DNA from: Scytonematopsis contorta HA4267-MV1
GTDB taxonomy: Bacteria > Cyanobacteriota > Cyanobacteriia > Cyanobacteriales > Nostocaceae
Assembly (NCBI GenBank): GCA_019359035.1
Contig: JAHHIC010000031.1
Span: forward strand, 62,001 to 126,000
Direction of reading: 5' to 3'
Length of the DNA: 64,000 nucleotides
Shown here: positions 43,710 through 54,189 of the stretch, one piece after another
Layout: every line of letters starts with the position of its first letter
Numbering within the stretch: position 1 is the stretch's first letter
Notes under the pieces: model-generated
What the model was told of the DNA's origin: nothing
Databases searched by the model: none
Seen by the model: only the letters and a program-made list of their open reading frames with translations
Program-made: the position numbers and the translations under genes

Positions 43710-44357
43710 GAAATCTCCTAGCATCAATACTTTTAATCAAATTGAGACTTTTAACTTTTGACTGTTGTCAGATTGGCACGGTTTGAACCCATTTCAGTTA
43801 TAGTATCTTCTTTAGGATTTAACTGTGCCAATGTTTTGTTATTAGTTTATATTTGTTGCATTCGCTTAATCTAACAGGATTAAATTGCTTAAAATCCGCA
43901 ATTCACCGTCTATATCAGCGCTAATCCCAATATTTGAGTTTTTGGGACGTAAATGTAACATATTTGGGCATTATTATGACCCTTATATAAACTAGCCCTG
44001 ACGATTACATCGGGAAACTCCCCTAATAACTTCCAAAGCTTCAAACTGCGGCAAATGCTATTGTATTTGCTTTCATAGACTTTGTTGACGCCTTCAAATT
44101 GTTAATCGTTCCACATGCTGCAAAAAAAAGTGTACTCAAAATCACAAATATTTGTTTTGCTGAGACTAGGTTGTTTCTTGCGGTAAATTATATTATTAAA
44201 GGTGAATATCTGTCATGTTATCTAACTAAAATAGTACTTTTTATCAGTAAAATAACGTATGTTTTTACCTATTTATACAGTTCAAAGTCACATTTATATT
44301 AACTAATAACTTAGGTAAAATTTATTTTTTAATAGAGAATTTCAGAAATGACACAAT
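43710..44357. other. Spacer upstream of tic22
   Basis: About 650 AT-rich bases with the tic22 promoter region and no gene I can support; a 67-codon frame at 44099 looks like chance. Confidence 0.5.
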
Positions 44358-44395
44358 GCAGTAGAAAAACATTATATATAACGTTTCTCTACTGC
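44358..44395. repeat. Imperfect GCAGTAGA palindrome next to tRNA-Pro
   Basis: GCAGTAGA...TCTACTGC arms with a few mismatches, 22 bp beyond the 3' end of the tRNA. A diverged member of the gene-end palindrome family. Confidence 0.55.
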
Positions 44396-44416
44396 TTATA
44401 AATATTATTTACCAAA

Positions 44417-44490
44417 TCGGGATGACAGGATTCGAACCTGCGGCATCCTGCTCCCAAAGCAGGCGCGCTACCAAGCTGCGCTACATCCCG
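44417..44490 (-). tRNA. tRNA-Pro (UGG)
   Basis: On the minus strand a full cloverleaf can be drawn: acceptor CGGGATG/CATCCCG with discriminator A, D-arm GCGCAGCTTGGTAGCGC, anticodon stem CCTGC/GCAGG with loop TTTGGGA (anticodon TGG), and TpsiC arm GCAGGTTCGAATCCTGT. C at position 1 paired with G is typical of Pro tRNAs. CCA is not encoded. Confidence 0.95.
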
Positions 44491-44759
44491 TAAACTAGCC
44501 TCAATACTGAAAAGTATTTTTGGTTTGGCTTAGTTAATTCTTACAAAATTCAGTCAAATTCGTAAAAACTAAACTAACTCAACATAGTATATCAAACTTT
44601 GTAGATTCTGCCCACTCACTAAAACTAGTAATTTAATTTGGTAATTTTCTAATCTTGAAGTTGACTGGGCTAAAACTGCAAAGAGGTTATGACCAAGATA
44701 TCATATCTTGCTGAGATAAGCAAGCGATTTAAATTGTAAATAAAGAGCGAAATTAACTT

Positions 44760-45754
<995 letters not shown>

Positions 45755-46474
45755 ATGGCTTCTGGTTTAAAACCTTCTACCCTAGAACTTCTCAAGCGCT
45801 TTAACCGAGCGTTTCCGCAGTTTTACGAGCAATTTGTCAGCAGTGAAATTCAACTGCAGAATTTGCGATTAGCTTACCGCCTGTATAAAACCAGACGCGC
45901 CGTTATTGAACTGAAACCGGAAGGTAGCAAAAGCGCTTTGCATTTCGCCTACCGTAATCAGTCTTTCTTACTAAGCGATATTTTTGGTGTACTAGCGGCT
46001 TATGGATTAACTATCCACGGCATCAGTTTATACGGACAAATCAAACCACCGATGTTAGTGTTTATCAAATTGGTGGTATCGCGTGGCACTCAAGCCCTGA
46101 GCGATAAAACCGCAGAAAATGTCTGTCGGGCAATTCGTGAGGCTTTAGGAGGGCGATTTGAGGTTGAAGAAATGCTTGCTGTTGAGTTTAATCTTGACGC
46201 GGGCTTAGAGCAGGTAGAAACAGAATTTTATGTAGACCCAGTATTCCATTTACCAGCCTTAGTGATTGAAGCCGATAACCAACCAGGATTATTCTATAAA
46301 GTGATGTACGCTATTTGGCAGGAAGACTTATTAGTCGTAAATGCCAATTTACTGGTGTGGAGAGGACGGACGCGCCTAATTCTTTATCTTTTAGGCCCTA
46401 ACGAAAGCCTAATACCAGAATATTTAGGTCACAAAATAGCTGAAGGAGTGCGACAACGCTTGTTGGGAAGGTGA
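45755..46474 (+). CDS. ACT-like domain protein, cyanobacterial
   Basis: This 239-residue soluble protein has a helical N-terminus (TLELLKRFNRAFPQFYEQF) and two regions resembling ACT regulatory folds: SFLLSDIFGVLAAYGLTIHGISLYG and, more clearly, PALVIEADNQPGLFYKVMYAIWQEDLLVVNANLLVWRGRTRLILYLLG. Such paired ACT repeats occur in GlnD-type nitrogen sensors, but no nucleotidyltransferase or HD domain is present here. It is a conserved cyanobacterial protein, perhaps binding an amino acid; no partner is evident. ATG start. Followed by an STRR pair and an alpha/beta hydrolase gene on the same strand. Confidence 0.7.
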   Translation: MASGLKPSTLELLKRFNRAFPQFYEQFVSSEIQLQNLRLAYRLYKTRRAVIELKPEGSKSALHFAYRNQSFLLSDIFGVLAAYGLTIHGISLYGQIKPPMLVFIKLVVSRGTQALSDKTAENVCRAIREALGGRFEVEEMLAVEFNLDAGLEQVETEFYVDPVFHLPALVIEADNQPGLFYKVMYAIWQEDLLVVNANLLVWRGRTRLILYLLGPNESLIPEYLGHKIAEGVRQRLLGR

Positions 46475-46488
46475 GAAGAATTGGGATT

Positions 46489-46690
46489 GTTGACGGTTGA
46501 CGGTTGACGGTTGACGGCTGACTGTTGACGGTTGACGGTTGACGGTTGACGGCTGACGGTTGACGGCTGACTGTTGACTGTTGACAGATAATCTTTGTTG
46601 ACTCTGGACGTTTATCTCCCGTTCCCTTCATCTTCCTTATCTTCCACAGTTAACAGTCAACAGTCAACAGTTAACAATTAACAGTCAACA
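46489..46690. repeat. Inverted pair of GGTTGAC and AGTCAAC STRR arrays
   Basis: About 13 GTTGACG/GTTGACT heptamers at 46489-46585, about 60 bp of spacer, then AGTCAAC/AGTTAAC units at 46646-46690 in the opposite sense. Confidence 0.9.
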
Positions 46691-46718
46691 CTCCCATTCT
46701 TAAAGGTACGATAGAACG

Positions 46719-47633
46719 ATGGCAACTATCGAAGTCTTGGGCGTTTCACACGCATACGAACTAACGGCTCCTACGTCTAGCCCCTATGCTTTAGTTTTTG
46801 TCCACGGTTGGCTCAACAGTCGTGCCTACTGGCAACCTGTCGTTAAACGCTTGTCAGTTGATTTTCAATGTTTATCTTACGATTTACGTGGTTTTGGTGA
46901 GTCCAAACCCAAAGGAAAGAGTGATTTTAATCGCGAACAACCTGCTGTAACTTTAAAACAAAATAATTTAAGTTTTTTCACTTATTATGTAGATTCTTAT
47001 TATACTCCTTATGCTTACGCCTGCGATTTGGTAGCTCTCTTAGAACAGCTAAATATTAATAAAGCTTGGCTTATCGGTCATTCTTTAGGAGGTACTATCG
47101 CTCTTTGGTCAGCCTCACAAATGTCCGAGCGGGTCAAAGGTGTAATTTGTATTAACTCAGGTGGTGGTATTTATTTAAAAGAAGCCTTTGAGCAATTTCG
47201 TAACGCAGGACAGAAGTTGTTACAAATTCGTCCTAAGTGGCTTTCTCAAATGCCTTTAATTGATTTAATTTTTGCTAGGGATAGCGTAGCGCGTCCCTTA
47301 GAACGTTACTGGGCACGTCAAAGAGTGATTGATTTTGTTTCAGCCGACCCGGAAGCAGCTTTGGGAACACTATTTGATTCCACAACTGAAGAAGAAGTTA
47401 ACCGTCTACCTCAGTTGGTATCAGAACTAAAACAGCCAATATATTTTATTGCGGGTGTGGATGATAAAGTCATGGAACCGAAATATGTTAAGCATTTAGC
47501 CAGTTTTCACCCCTTATTTCAGTACAGTGGTGAAAATGTGATTGAAATACCCGAATGTGGCCATTTAGCCATGTTAGAACAACCTGATAAAGTGGCCAGC
47601 GAAATCCGAAAAATTATTGCTCAACATAGTTAG
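46719..47633 (+). CDS. Alpha/beta hydrolase
   Basis: This 304-residue protein has the alpha/beta hydrolase landmarks: oxyanion-hole region VFVHGWLNSRAYW, nucleophile elbow LIGHSLGGTIAL with Ser, the acid IAGVDDKVM, and the His in IPECGHLAML. No signal peptide, so it is cytoplasmic. The natural substrate is unknown; relatives include esterases, epoxide hydrolase-like and haloperoxidase-like enzymes. An insertion at about 70-95 (NREQPAVTLKQNNLSFFTYY) between strand 4 and the nucleophile may form part of a lid. Converges on tsaD, 18 bp from its stop. Confidence 0.88.
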   Translation: MATIEVLGVSHAYELTAPTSSPYALVFVHGWLNSRAYWQPVVKRLSVDFQCLSYDLRGFGESKPKGKSDFNREQPAVTLKQNNLSFFTYYVDSYYTPYAYACDLVALLEQLNINKAWLIGHSLGGTIALWSASQMSERVKGVICINSGGGIYLKEAFEQFRNAGQKLLQIRPKWLSQMPLIDLIFARDSVARPLERYWARQRVIDFVSADPEAALGTLFDSTTEEEVNRLPQLVSELKQPIYFIAGVDDKVMEPKYVKHLASFHPLFQYSGENVIEIPECGHLAMLEQPDKVASEIRKIIAQHS

Positions 47634-47651
47634 GGAGTTCCCCATCCCCCA

Positions 47652-48689
47652 TTAATAAAGTCGCATTACTTCTGTTAAACCTAGCCTTGAATGGACTCCC
47701 AAGTTTAAATTTGAGGTGTGACCTTTGGAAAAATGTTCTGCAGCAGCACAGCCTATCATCGCAGCGTTGTCCGTGCAGTATTTTAAGGGGGGGAATAGTA
47801 CTTTTAGATTATTAGTTACAGCAGCATCAAGCATGTGCTTTCTGAGACTGCTATTGGCTGCTACCCCTCCACCCACTGCAATAGTTTCCAAATTGTAGGC
47901 TTTAGCACAGGCAATTGCTCTTTTTGTTAAAGCACGGGCTACAGTATCTTGAAAACTTGCGGCAATATCCGCGATAGGCATTTCCTCGCAATATTTTTCT
48001 AACTGCTGCACAAGACGCAATACGGCTGTTTTTAAGCCACTAAAGCTGGCATCATAGGGATGGAAACCTCCGGACGGTAAGGAAATTCTACCCTCTGGTA
48101 GGCTATAAGCTCGTGGGTTCCCCAGTTTTGCCAGTTTGTCTATCACTGGTCCACCAGGATAACCTAACTGTAAAAGCCGAGCGACCTTATCAAAAGCCTC
48201 TCCAGCTGCATCGTCTCGTGTTTCTCCAAGGGTTTCGTATACCCCACAATCTTTGACGTAAATCAAGCTTGTATGTCCCCCAGAAACCAATAGGCTAAGA
48301 AAGGGAGGTCTTAAAGTAGGCTCGCTTAAATAAGTCGCGTAAATGTGACCTTCTAGGTGATGGACTCCCAAAAATGGCTTTTCGTGTACCATCGCTAAAG
48401 TTTTGGCTGCGGTGATTCCAACTAACAGCGCTCCCACAAGTCCTGGGGCACAGGTTGCGGCAACTGCGTCGATTTCTCTCCAGTTTAACGACCCTTGTTC
48501 TAAGGCTTGGAATATTAACTCGTTGATGGTTTCTAAATGCTGTCGGGATGCTACTTCTGGTACTACCCCTCCGTATCGTCTATGGACTGGGATTTGTGAG
48601 GCTACAATACTACTTAAAACTTGACGATTATTAACAATTGCTACAGCAGTTTCATCGCAGCTTGTTTCTATTGCTAAAACAGTTGCCAT
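47652..48689 (-). CDS. tsaD: tRNA N6-adenosine threonylcarbamoyltransferase TsaD
   Basis: This protein of about 345 residues is the universal Kae1/TsaD enzyme that transfers the threonylcarbamoyl group to A37 of ANN-decoding tRNAs. It has the ASKHA ATPase-fold start [16 protein letters not shown], the metal-binding [13 protein letters not shown] and [14 protein letters not shown], and the C-terminal [12 protein letters not shown]. The start is placed at [14 protein letters not shown], five codons inside the frame, as in other cyanobacteria. Needs TsaB, TsaC and TsaE encoded elsewhere. Complete and typical. Confidence 0.96.
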   Translation of the reverse strand: MATVLAIETSCDETAVAIVNNRQVLSSIVASQIPVHRRYGGVVPEVASRQHLETINELIFQALEQGSLNWREIDAVAATCAPGLVGALLVGITAAKTLAMVHEKPFLGVHHLEGHIYATYLSEPTLRPPFLSLLVSGGHTSLIYVKDCGVYETLGETRDDAAGEAFDKVARLLQLGYPGGPVIDKLAKLGNPRAYSLPEGRISLPSGGFHPYDASFSGLKTAVLRLVQQLEKYCEEMPIADIAASFQDTVARALTKRAIACAKAYNLETIAVGGGVAANSSLRKHMLDAAVTNNLKVLFPPLKYCTDNAAMIGCAAAEHFSKGHTSNLNLGVHSRLGLTEVMRLY

Positions 48690-49164
48690 TGCTCTAAATC
48701 TCAATTACAGGTTTACTCTGATACAAAGGGGGTTATTAACTGGTTAAATATCCATTACAAAACATAATTGCTAATTGCGATTGCTAATTACTAATTGTTA
48801 AGTTTTGTAAGCAAAAACCGTTTACATTACTTTACATAAATTAAAGTGTAGAGTTCATGTGCTTATATAGTTAGATGAGTAGCTACACGCCAGTTAACTT
48901 AAGCAATATGGTTTATTGTTTTAGTTTGTTTAATTTATAAAGCATAATTGCCTTTTTCCACTAAAATTGGTTAGTTTTGTAGCTATATAGGCTATAGACT
49001 ATGGCTATATATTGCTTTGAGAAACTTTAACTTTTATTTACTTAAACTTTACTCAGTTTCCAGCACCAAGATATGATGATTTGCTAGTTAAGCAAATACA
49101 ACCTGTGTAGATGCAGGATTTTGCATAAGAAACTTTTTGTTTCGTCATAGAAGGAAACAGCTCC
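48690..49164. other. Divergent spacer with the psaF promoter
   Basis: About 475 AT-rich bases containing the psaFJ promoter region. A short ATTGCGA-like trace occurs at 48772. No gene seen. Confidence 0.5.
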
Positions 49165-49659
49165 ATGCGACGATTGTTTGCTTTGATTTTAGTTATTTGT
49201 CTTTGGTTCAACTTTACCTCCCCAGCGAAAGCTTTGGGAGCAAATTTGACACCTTGTCAAGACAATCCTGCCTTTCAAGCTCTGGCTTCAGGTGCTCGTA
49301 ATACTACAGCGGACCCCGAATCTGGTAGAAAGCGTTTTGAACGCTATGCACAAGCGCTGTGCGGTCCAGAAGGTTACCCTCATTTGATTGTAGATGGTCG
49401 TCTTGACCGTGCTGGTGACTTTTTGATTCCTAGCATACTGTTCTTGTACATTGCTGGTTGGATTGGTTGGGTCGGTCGTGCTTACTTGATGGCCGTCCGT
49501 AAAGAAGGTGATGCGGAAATGAAGGAAATAGTTATCGACGTTCCTAAGGCTTTCCAATTCATGCTGACAGGTTTTACTTGGCCCGCAGCTGCCGTCAAGG
49601 AATTACTGTCTGGTGAATTAACAGCTAAGGATGAAGAAATTACTATTTCACCACGATAA
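49165..49659 (+). CDS. psaF: Photosystem I subunit III PsaF
   Basis: This 164-residue precursor has a signal peptide ([20 protein letters not shown], cut before LGANLTPCQ) that sends its N-terminal domain to the thylakoid lumen. The mature part has the conserved [14 protein letters not shown] and [21 protein letters not shown], then a membrane helix ([20 protein letters not shown]). PsaF sits at the edge of PSI near the plastocyanin/cytochrome c6 docking side and contacts antenna proteins. Ribosome binding site GAAGG is close to the ATG. First gene of psaF-psaJ. Confidence 0.97.
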   Translation: MRRLFALILVICLWFNFTSPAKALGANLTPCQDNPAFQALASGARNTTADPESGRKRFERYAQALCGPEGYPHLIVDGRLDRAGDFLIPSILFLYIAGWIGWVGRAYLMAVRKEGDAEMKEIVIDVPKAFQFMLTGFTWPAAAVKELLSGELTAKDEEITISPR

Positions 49660-49727
49660 TTGGATTTTAACATTGGCTCCTTGTCAACCTGAAATCCTTT
49701 AATTAGTTCCCACAGGAAGCGTAACTT

Positions 49728-49862
49728 ATGCAACAGCAGTTCTTTGTGAAGTATTTGTCCTTAGCACCAGTTTTGTTATTCGCTCTGTTGATTTTCACCG
49801 CTGGTTTGCTAATTGAATTCAACCGATTTTTTCCAGACCTTCTGTTCCACCCTCTACCTTAG
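49728..49862 (+). CDS. psaJ: Photosystem I subunit IX PsaJ
   Basis: A 44-residue protein beginning [18 protein letters not shown] with a single transmembrane helix and the conserved end [15 protein letters not shown]. PsaJ binds chlorophyll and stabilises PsaF in the PSI complex. It lies 68 bp after psaF in the classical psaF-psaJ operon, followed by a strong terminator. Confidence 0.95.
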   Translation: MQQQFFVKYLSLAPVLLFALLIFTAGLLIEFNRFFPDLLFHPLP

Positions 49863-49891
49863 GCTGAACAAGGGTTTGTAAAGATATAAAC

Positions 49892-49950
49892 TAATGGCTA
49901 ATAGCTAATGGGTAAACTACTATTAGCTATTAGCCATTATTGTTTTTTTT
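49892..49950 (+). terminator. Rho-independent terminator of psaFJ
   Basis: TAATGGCTAATAGCTAA pairs with TTAGCTATTAGCCATTA, a 17-bp stem, followed within five bases by eight T. Confidence 0.9.
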
Positions 49951-50127
49951 CTCAATCGTAAATTCTCAAATTAGAGTAATCAGGGAAGTTAATTTTAAAA
50001 TTAAAGTGGTAAATTACGAATAAATTAAGTTTTATAAATAAAGTGTTAAAGAACCGTATTTGGCTACAATTATTGTGAAAGATTATAAATATAATGCCGC
50101 GATGTTGTGTAGAGGCAACTGTAAAAT

Positions 50128-50646
50128 ATGGCGCAAGCAGTAAACGCATCAAAAAATCTTCCTAGCGACCCCAGAAATCGCGAAGTAGTCTCCGCCGTTG
50201 GACGCGACCCACAAATAGGAAATTTGGAAACCCCAATAAATTCCTCTCCCTTGGTCAAGTGGTTCATCGGCAATTTACCAGCATATCGCCCTGGTCTAAC
50301 TCCCTTCAGACGAGGACTGGAAGTTGGTATGGCTCATGGTTACTTTCTGTTTGGTCCTTTTGCTAAATTAGGACCGCTGCGGAACACCAACGGTGCTAAC
50401 TTAGCAGGTTTATTGTCAACCATAGGCTTAGTAGTGATTCTCACTATTTGCCTGTCCTTATACGCCAATAGCAATCCAAATAAAGCAATTGGTAGTCCAG
50501 CTGCACCCAATCCTCCAGATGCATTCACCAGCAAAGAAGGTTGGAATAACTTTGGTAGCGCTTTTCTAATCGGAGGAATCGGTGGTGCTGTCACTGCTTT
50601 CTTCCTAGTTAGCAATTTAGGCTTCATCCAAGGCTTAGGTGGTTAG
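50128..50646 (+). CDS. psaL: Photosystem I subunit XI PsaL
   Basis: This 172-residue membrane protein (MAQAVNASKNLPSDPRNREV...) has the conserved GNLETPINSSPLVKWFIGNLPAYR and two to three membrane helices (GLLSTIGLVVILTICLSLY, AFLIGGIGGAVTAFFLVSNL). PsaL mediates PSI oligomerisation: trimers in many unicellular species and tetramers in many heterocystous ones, where the psaF-psaJ-psaL gene order seen here is common. Separate transcription from psaFJ is likely because of the terminator between them. Confidence 0.97.
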   Translation: MAQAVNASKNLPSDPRNREVVSAVGRDPQIGNLETPINSSPLVKWFIGNLPAYRPGLTPFRRGLEVGMAHGYFLFGPFAKLGPLRNTNGANLAGLLSTIGLVVILTICLSLYANSNPNKAIGSPAAPNPPDAFTSKEGWNNFGSAFLIGGIGGAVTAFFLVSNLGFIQGLGG

Positions 50647-50680
50647 AACCTAAAACCTGGTAGATAAATTAACTAGCAGT

Positions 50681-50710
50681 TATAGAGACCGTATTAATAC
50701 GGTCTCTATA
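50681..50710. terminator. Perfect 30-bp palindrome between psaL and gmk
   Basis: TATAGAGACCGTATT followed by its exact complement, between convergent psaL and gmk; same family as at 24867. Confidence 0.75.
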
Positions 50711-50721
50711 TTCATTATCGG

Positions 50722-51339
50722 CTAGCTTTCAACTTCAGCTAGCTGTTGATACATTGCAGCTTCAACTGCACCGAGAGCCTTTTCAAAATTATCATTGACA
50801 ATTTGCACCTCGAATTCATTAGCTGCTTTAATTTCTTCCTCAGCACGACGCAGACGACGAGCAATAGCCTCTTCTGGGTCTTGTCCTCGACCGCGTATTC
50901 GTTGCTCTAGTTCAACTAAATTAGGTGGCAGTATAAAAATACTCCGGGCACTGGGGAAGGATTCGCGAATTTGTCTGGCTCCCTCTAGTTCAATTTCCAG
51001 TACTACTGATTTACCTGCGCGAATTTGACTGAGCACAGCTTCACGAGGAGTACCGTAGTAATTGCCAGCGAACTCTGCCCATTCCAGAAATTCGCCATTT
51101 GCGACTAATTTTTCAAACTGGCTGCGGCTGGTAAAGTAATAATCTTTACCATCAATTTCCCCTGGTCGAGGTTGACGAGTAGTCGCCGATACGGAGTAAT
51201 ATAGTTCCGGATGACGTGTTAAAAGCGCTCGTAATAGCGTGCCTTTGCCAACCCCGCTAGGACCAGTCAGAACAATCAACTTGCCCAGAGATGGGCATTC
51301 TTTGGTAGTAGCACCACTTTTGATGGATAAAACTTGCAT
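50722..51339 (-). CDS. gmk: Guanylate kinase
   Basis: This protein of about 205 residues phosphorylates GMP to GDP. It has the P-loop [20 protein letters not shown] near the N-terminus, the GMP-binding [21 protein letters not shown] and the lid-region [19 protein letters not shown]. The start is placed at the second of two adjacent Met codons (MQVLSIKSG); the frame extends 12 codons further upstream without support. The RemA-like gene follows upstream on the same strand, the usual remA-gmk order of bacteria. Confidence 0.95.
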   Translation of the reverse strand: MQVLSIKSGATTKECPSLGKLIVLTGPSGVGKGTLLRALLTRHPELYYSVSATTRQPRPGEIDGKDYYFTSRSQFEKLVANGEFLEWAEFAGNYYGTPREAVLSQIRAGKSVVLEIELEGARQIRESFPSARSIFILPPNLVELEQRIRGRGQDPEEAIARRLRRAEEEIKAANEFEVQIVNDNFEKALGAVEAAMYQQLAEVES

Positions 51340-51520
51340 CATCCGCTCAACCTGTGAATTAATCAATAGAAACATTATTCATTAGTCATGTGCTTTTTGA
51401 TAGTCGGTATTACGACTTATGACTAATAAATTTGTAACAAGTGTGAAATATTAACTAGTTTAATTCACATATTACCGCTTCAGTTGAAATTTTGAGTCTA
51501 AGTCTGTGAGCCTTACTCCG

Positions 51521-51790
51521 TCAGTTCTCCACAGCTTGGTGGTGTTCTTTGGAAATTACAAAACGATTTGCAACAGTTTCCGGTTGAATCGCTGAGAGAA
51601 TAATATGGCTCGAATCGGTTATTATCACTGCCCTTGTACGACGACCGTAAGTAGCGTCAATTAGTTGACCCCTGTCGCGTGCGTCGGTAATAATACGTTT
51701 AATAGGAGCAGACTCTGGACTGACAATGGCAACGACCCGGTTGGCAGACACGATGTTGCCAAAGCCGATGTTGATTAACTGAATGTCCAT
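51521..51790 (-). CDS. remA: RemA-like (DUF370) regulatory protein
   Basis: This 89-residue protein ([33 protein letters not shown]) is a DUF370/RemA family member. In Bacillus, RemA forms ring-like DNA-binding oligomers that activate matrix genes; the family's role in cyanobacteria is not established. Key features are the basic patch [22 protein letters not shown] and the Ser/His segment. It sits directly upstream of gmk on the same strand, as in many phyla, which supports the call. Confidence 0.88.
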   Translation of the reverse strand: MDIQLINIGFGNIVSANRVVAIVSPESAPIKRIITDARDRGQLIDATYGRRTRAVIITDSSHIILSAIQPETVANRFVISKEHHQAVEN

Positions 51791-51966
51791 AAAATACTGA
51801 CCAGTTACTCTGTGTGAGAAGCTTATTGATAACTTCTTTCCATGTTATCGCCAAAAAATAAGAGTTACAACGCTTAAATTCACGTCCTTGGAAGTTTTTC
51901 CGTAGCAATTGCAATATTTTGTGTTTTTAAGCTTTGATTTCGTGTAAATATTTCTAAAGATACTGT

Positions 51967-52085
51967 TGGGAGTGGGGAGTGGGGAGTAGAAAGTAGGGAG
52001 TGGAAAAGTGACAATTTTTTACTTTCAGTTAACAATTAATAATTTTTTAATTCCCCATTCCCCAATCCCCACTCCCCACTCCCTA
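51967..52085. repeat. Inverted pair of GGGGAGT and ACTCCCC arrays
   Basis: GGGAGTG units at 51967-52003 and CCCCACT/CCCCATT units at 52051-52085 in opposite sense, in the divergent gap between the RemA-like gene and rqcH. Confidence 0.85.
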
Positions 52086-52131
52086 CGTTATACTTAACTA
52101 TTCAAACATTAATGGCGAAGGGCGAATAGTT

Positions 52132-53865
52132 TTGCAACCAGTTGACTTTACCACTTTACAAGCTGCTTGTCGCGAACTCAGCGCTGACTGGATACCATCT
52201 CGCGTCGAACAGGTTTACCAGCGCGACCGCTATACGATTACCATTGCTCTTCGTACCCTCAAAGGAAGAGGTTGGTTAGAAATTTCTTGGCATCCCCAAG
52301 CTGCACGTGTCCACATTGGTTCTCCTCCACCCCGCAATCCTGATACTTTTACCTTTAGTCAGCAGTTAGTTCATCAATTAGGTAGCTTAGCTTTAGTCGC
52401 TATTGAGACTATAGCCCCTTGGGAGCGAGTAGTCGATTTACAATTTGCCCGTCGTCCTGGAGACGAGGCTTTATACCATGTGTATGTGGAAATCATGGGC
52501 AAATACAGCAATGTGATTCTTACAGACGCAAGAAACGAAATAATCACTGTAGCTCATCAGGTAAATCAGCAACAATCTAGTGTTCGTACAATTCTGACGG
52601 GAAAGGCGTATGAAAAACCACCCAGTCTCACGGCAGCAATGCCAAGTTTGAGCGAAACTCAAGAACGTTGGCAAGAAAGGGTAAGTTTAATTTCTGGAGC
52701 AGTTAAGAAGCAATTGTTGAAAAATTATCGCGGTGTTTCCCCTGCTGTTGTTGAGTTCTTGTTACAATCTGCGGGTTTAGATTTGGAAGTTACTACTGAT
52801 GATTTGCAACTAGAAGACTGGCAAAAATTGTTTCAAGCTTGGCAAAAATGGCAAATAATTTTATCAGAAAATAAATTTCAACCGGGATGGACAGCTACCG
52901 GGTATACTGTCCTTGGTTGGGGAATAGTAAAAGAAGAAAATAATCTTCAGGAAATACTCAACCTTTATTACAGCGATAAACTGAATCAACAAGTATTTTC
53001 CCAATTGCGGCATCAGTTGACTCAAAAGATGAATAATTTTTTGGGAAAATTGCGGCAAAAGGCTCAAACTTTTGAAGAACGCTTGCATCAGTCGGATAAT
53101 GCTGATGAGTATCGTCAAAAAGCCGACCTTTTAATGGCTCATCTTTATGATTGGGAACCGGGGATGAAAGAAATTGTCCTCTCGGATTTTGAGACGGGTC
53201 AACCTGTTAAAATTAACCTTGAACCTGATAAGAATGCTGTACTCAATGCTCAAAATCTTTATAAAAAACATCAAAAACTGAAACGCGCACGTTCTGCTGT
53301 CGAACCTTTATTAGCAGAAGTTACTAGCGAAATTGAATATTTGGAACAAGTAGAAGCTGCAATATCTCAAATTGATAATTATCCCACACAAGAAGATTTA
53401 CAAGCGCTACAGGAAATTCGCGAAGAATTAATTCAGCAAAAATATCTTGAAGACCCAGAATATCGTAATCGCAGTTCATCTGAAGCTAGCACTAATTATT
53501 ATCGCTATCGTACACCTAGCGGTTTTGAAGTGCTAGTTGGGCGTAATAATAAACAAAATGACCAATTAACTTTTCGCGTTGCCGGAGATTATGACCTCTG
53601 GTTTCACGCGCAAGAAATACCTGGTTCTCATGTACTTATGCGTGCTGAAGCTGGTGCAAGTGTGGAAGAGTCTGATTTGCAATATACTGCTAACCTTGCT
53701 GCTTTTCACAGTCGAGGTCGTCAGAGTGAGCAGGTTCCTGTAGTTTATACAGAGCCTAAGCACGTGTATAAGCCCAAAGGAGCAAAACCGGGAATTGCTA
53801 TTTATAAGCAGGAACGTATTCTTTGGGGAAAGCCGCAGTTGCTGCTGACCACTCCCAAAAATTAA
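52132..53865 (+). CDS. rqcH: NFACT-family ribosome quality-control protein (RqcH/Rqc2)
   Basis: This 577-residue protein has an NFACT-N domain (MQPVDFTTLQAACREL..., ARRPGDEALYHVYVEIMGKYSNVILTD), a helix-hairpin region, a long coiled coil (about 300-420) and an NFACT-R domain (YRTPSGFEVLVGRNNKQNDQLTFRVAGDYDLWFHAQEIPGSHVLMR). RqcH binds stalled 50S-peptidyl-tRNA and adds alanine tails for degradation. The DR motif region and NFACT-R look intact. The best start is a TTG, as no ATG precedes the conserved beginning. Older annotations call this a fibronectin-binding protein, which is misleading here. Confidence 0.9.
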   Translation: MQPVDFTTLQAACRELSADWIPSRVEQVYQRDRYTITIALRTLKGRGWLEISWHPQAARVHIGSPPPRNPDTFTFSQQLVHQLGSLALVAIETIAPWERVVDLQFARRPGDEALYHVYVEIMGKYSNVILTDARNEIITVAHQVNQQQSSVRTILTGKAYEKPPSLTAAMPSLSETQERWQERVSLISGAVKKQLLKNYRGVSPAVVEFLLQSAGLDLEVTTDDLQLEDWQKLFQAWQKWQIILSENKFQPGWTATGYTVLGWGIVKEENNLQEILNLYYSDKLNQQVFSQLRHQLTQKMNNFLGKLRQKAQTFEERLHQSDNADEYRQKADLLMAHLYDWEPGMKEIVLSDFETGQPVKINLEPDKNAVLNAQNLYKKHQKLKRARSAVEPLLAEVTSEIEYLEQVEAAISQIDNYPTQEDLQALQEIREELIQQKYLEDPEYRNRSSSEASTNYYRYRTPSGFEVLVGRNNKQNDQLTFRVAGDYDLWFHAQEIPGSHVLMRAEAGASVEESDLQYTANLAAFHSRGRQSEQVPVVYTEPKHVYKPKGAKPGIAIYKQERILWGKPQLLLTTPKN

Positions 53866-54038
53866 ATTATTCTTAAAGATAGAGGTATATTCCGGAAATT
53901 AGTTTCTTTTTTTGGTTTATTTCGACAAAATCTGTGTAGCCTGTTACAATATTTAATGAAGAATTGCCCCGTTGCGCTTTGGGATGCGCTAATTGGGTTG
54001 AACTCTATTGAGAAGACAACGCGCAGAGAAATATTTTT

Positions 54039-54067
54039 AAAGACCGGCTGTGGTGGCTGGTCTTTTT
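54039..54067 (+). terminator. Terminator-like hairpin after rqcH
   Basis: AAAGACC and GGTCTTT form a perfect 7-bp stem at 54039-54045 and 54059-54065, followed by T residues. Confidence 0.7.
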
Positions 54068-54144
54068 GTTTAAATTGTTAAGTTTCGCAACGGATTCTTA
54101 ACGGATGTAACGGATGATTTTTACACCCACAAAAAGAACCCACC

Positions 54145-54180
54145 CCTAACCCCTCCCCGTTAACGAGGAGGGGTTTTTAC
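54145..54180. terminator. CCCCTCC...GGAGGGG hairpin between convergent genes
   Basis: The 7-bp stem at 54150-54156 and 54167-54173 is followed by five T on the plus strand and preceded by an A run for the minus-strand porin gene, so it may serve both. The remaining gap 53866-54189 has no gene. Confidence 0.75.
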
Positions 54181-54189
54181 TTGACCAGT

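Noticed and set aside
44099-44302. 67-codon frame before tRNA-Pro
   Set aside because: AT-rich chance frame without a start context or family features.
47273-47300. GGGATAGCGTAGCGCGTCCC inside the alpha/beta hydrolase gene, resembling a palindromic repeat insertion
   Set aside because: It stays in frame and encodes RDSVARPLE, which looks like a conserved part of the family rather than an insertion.
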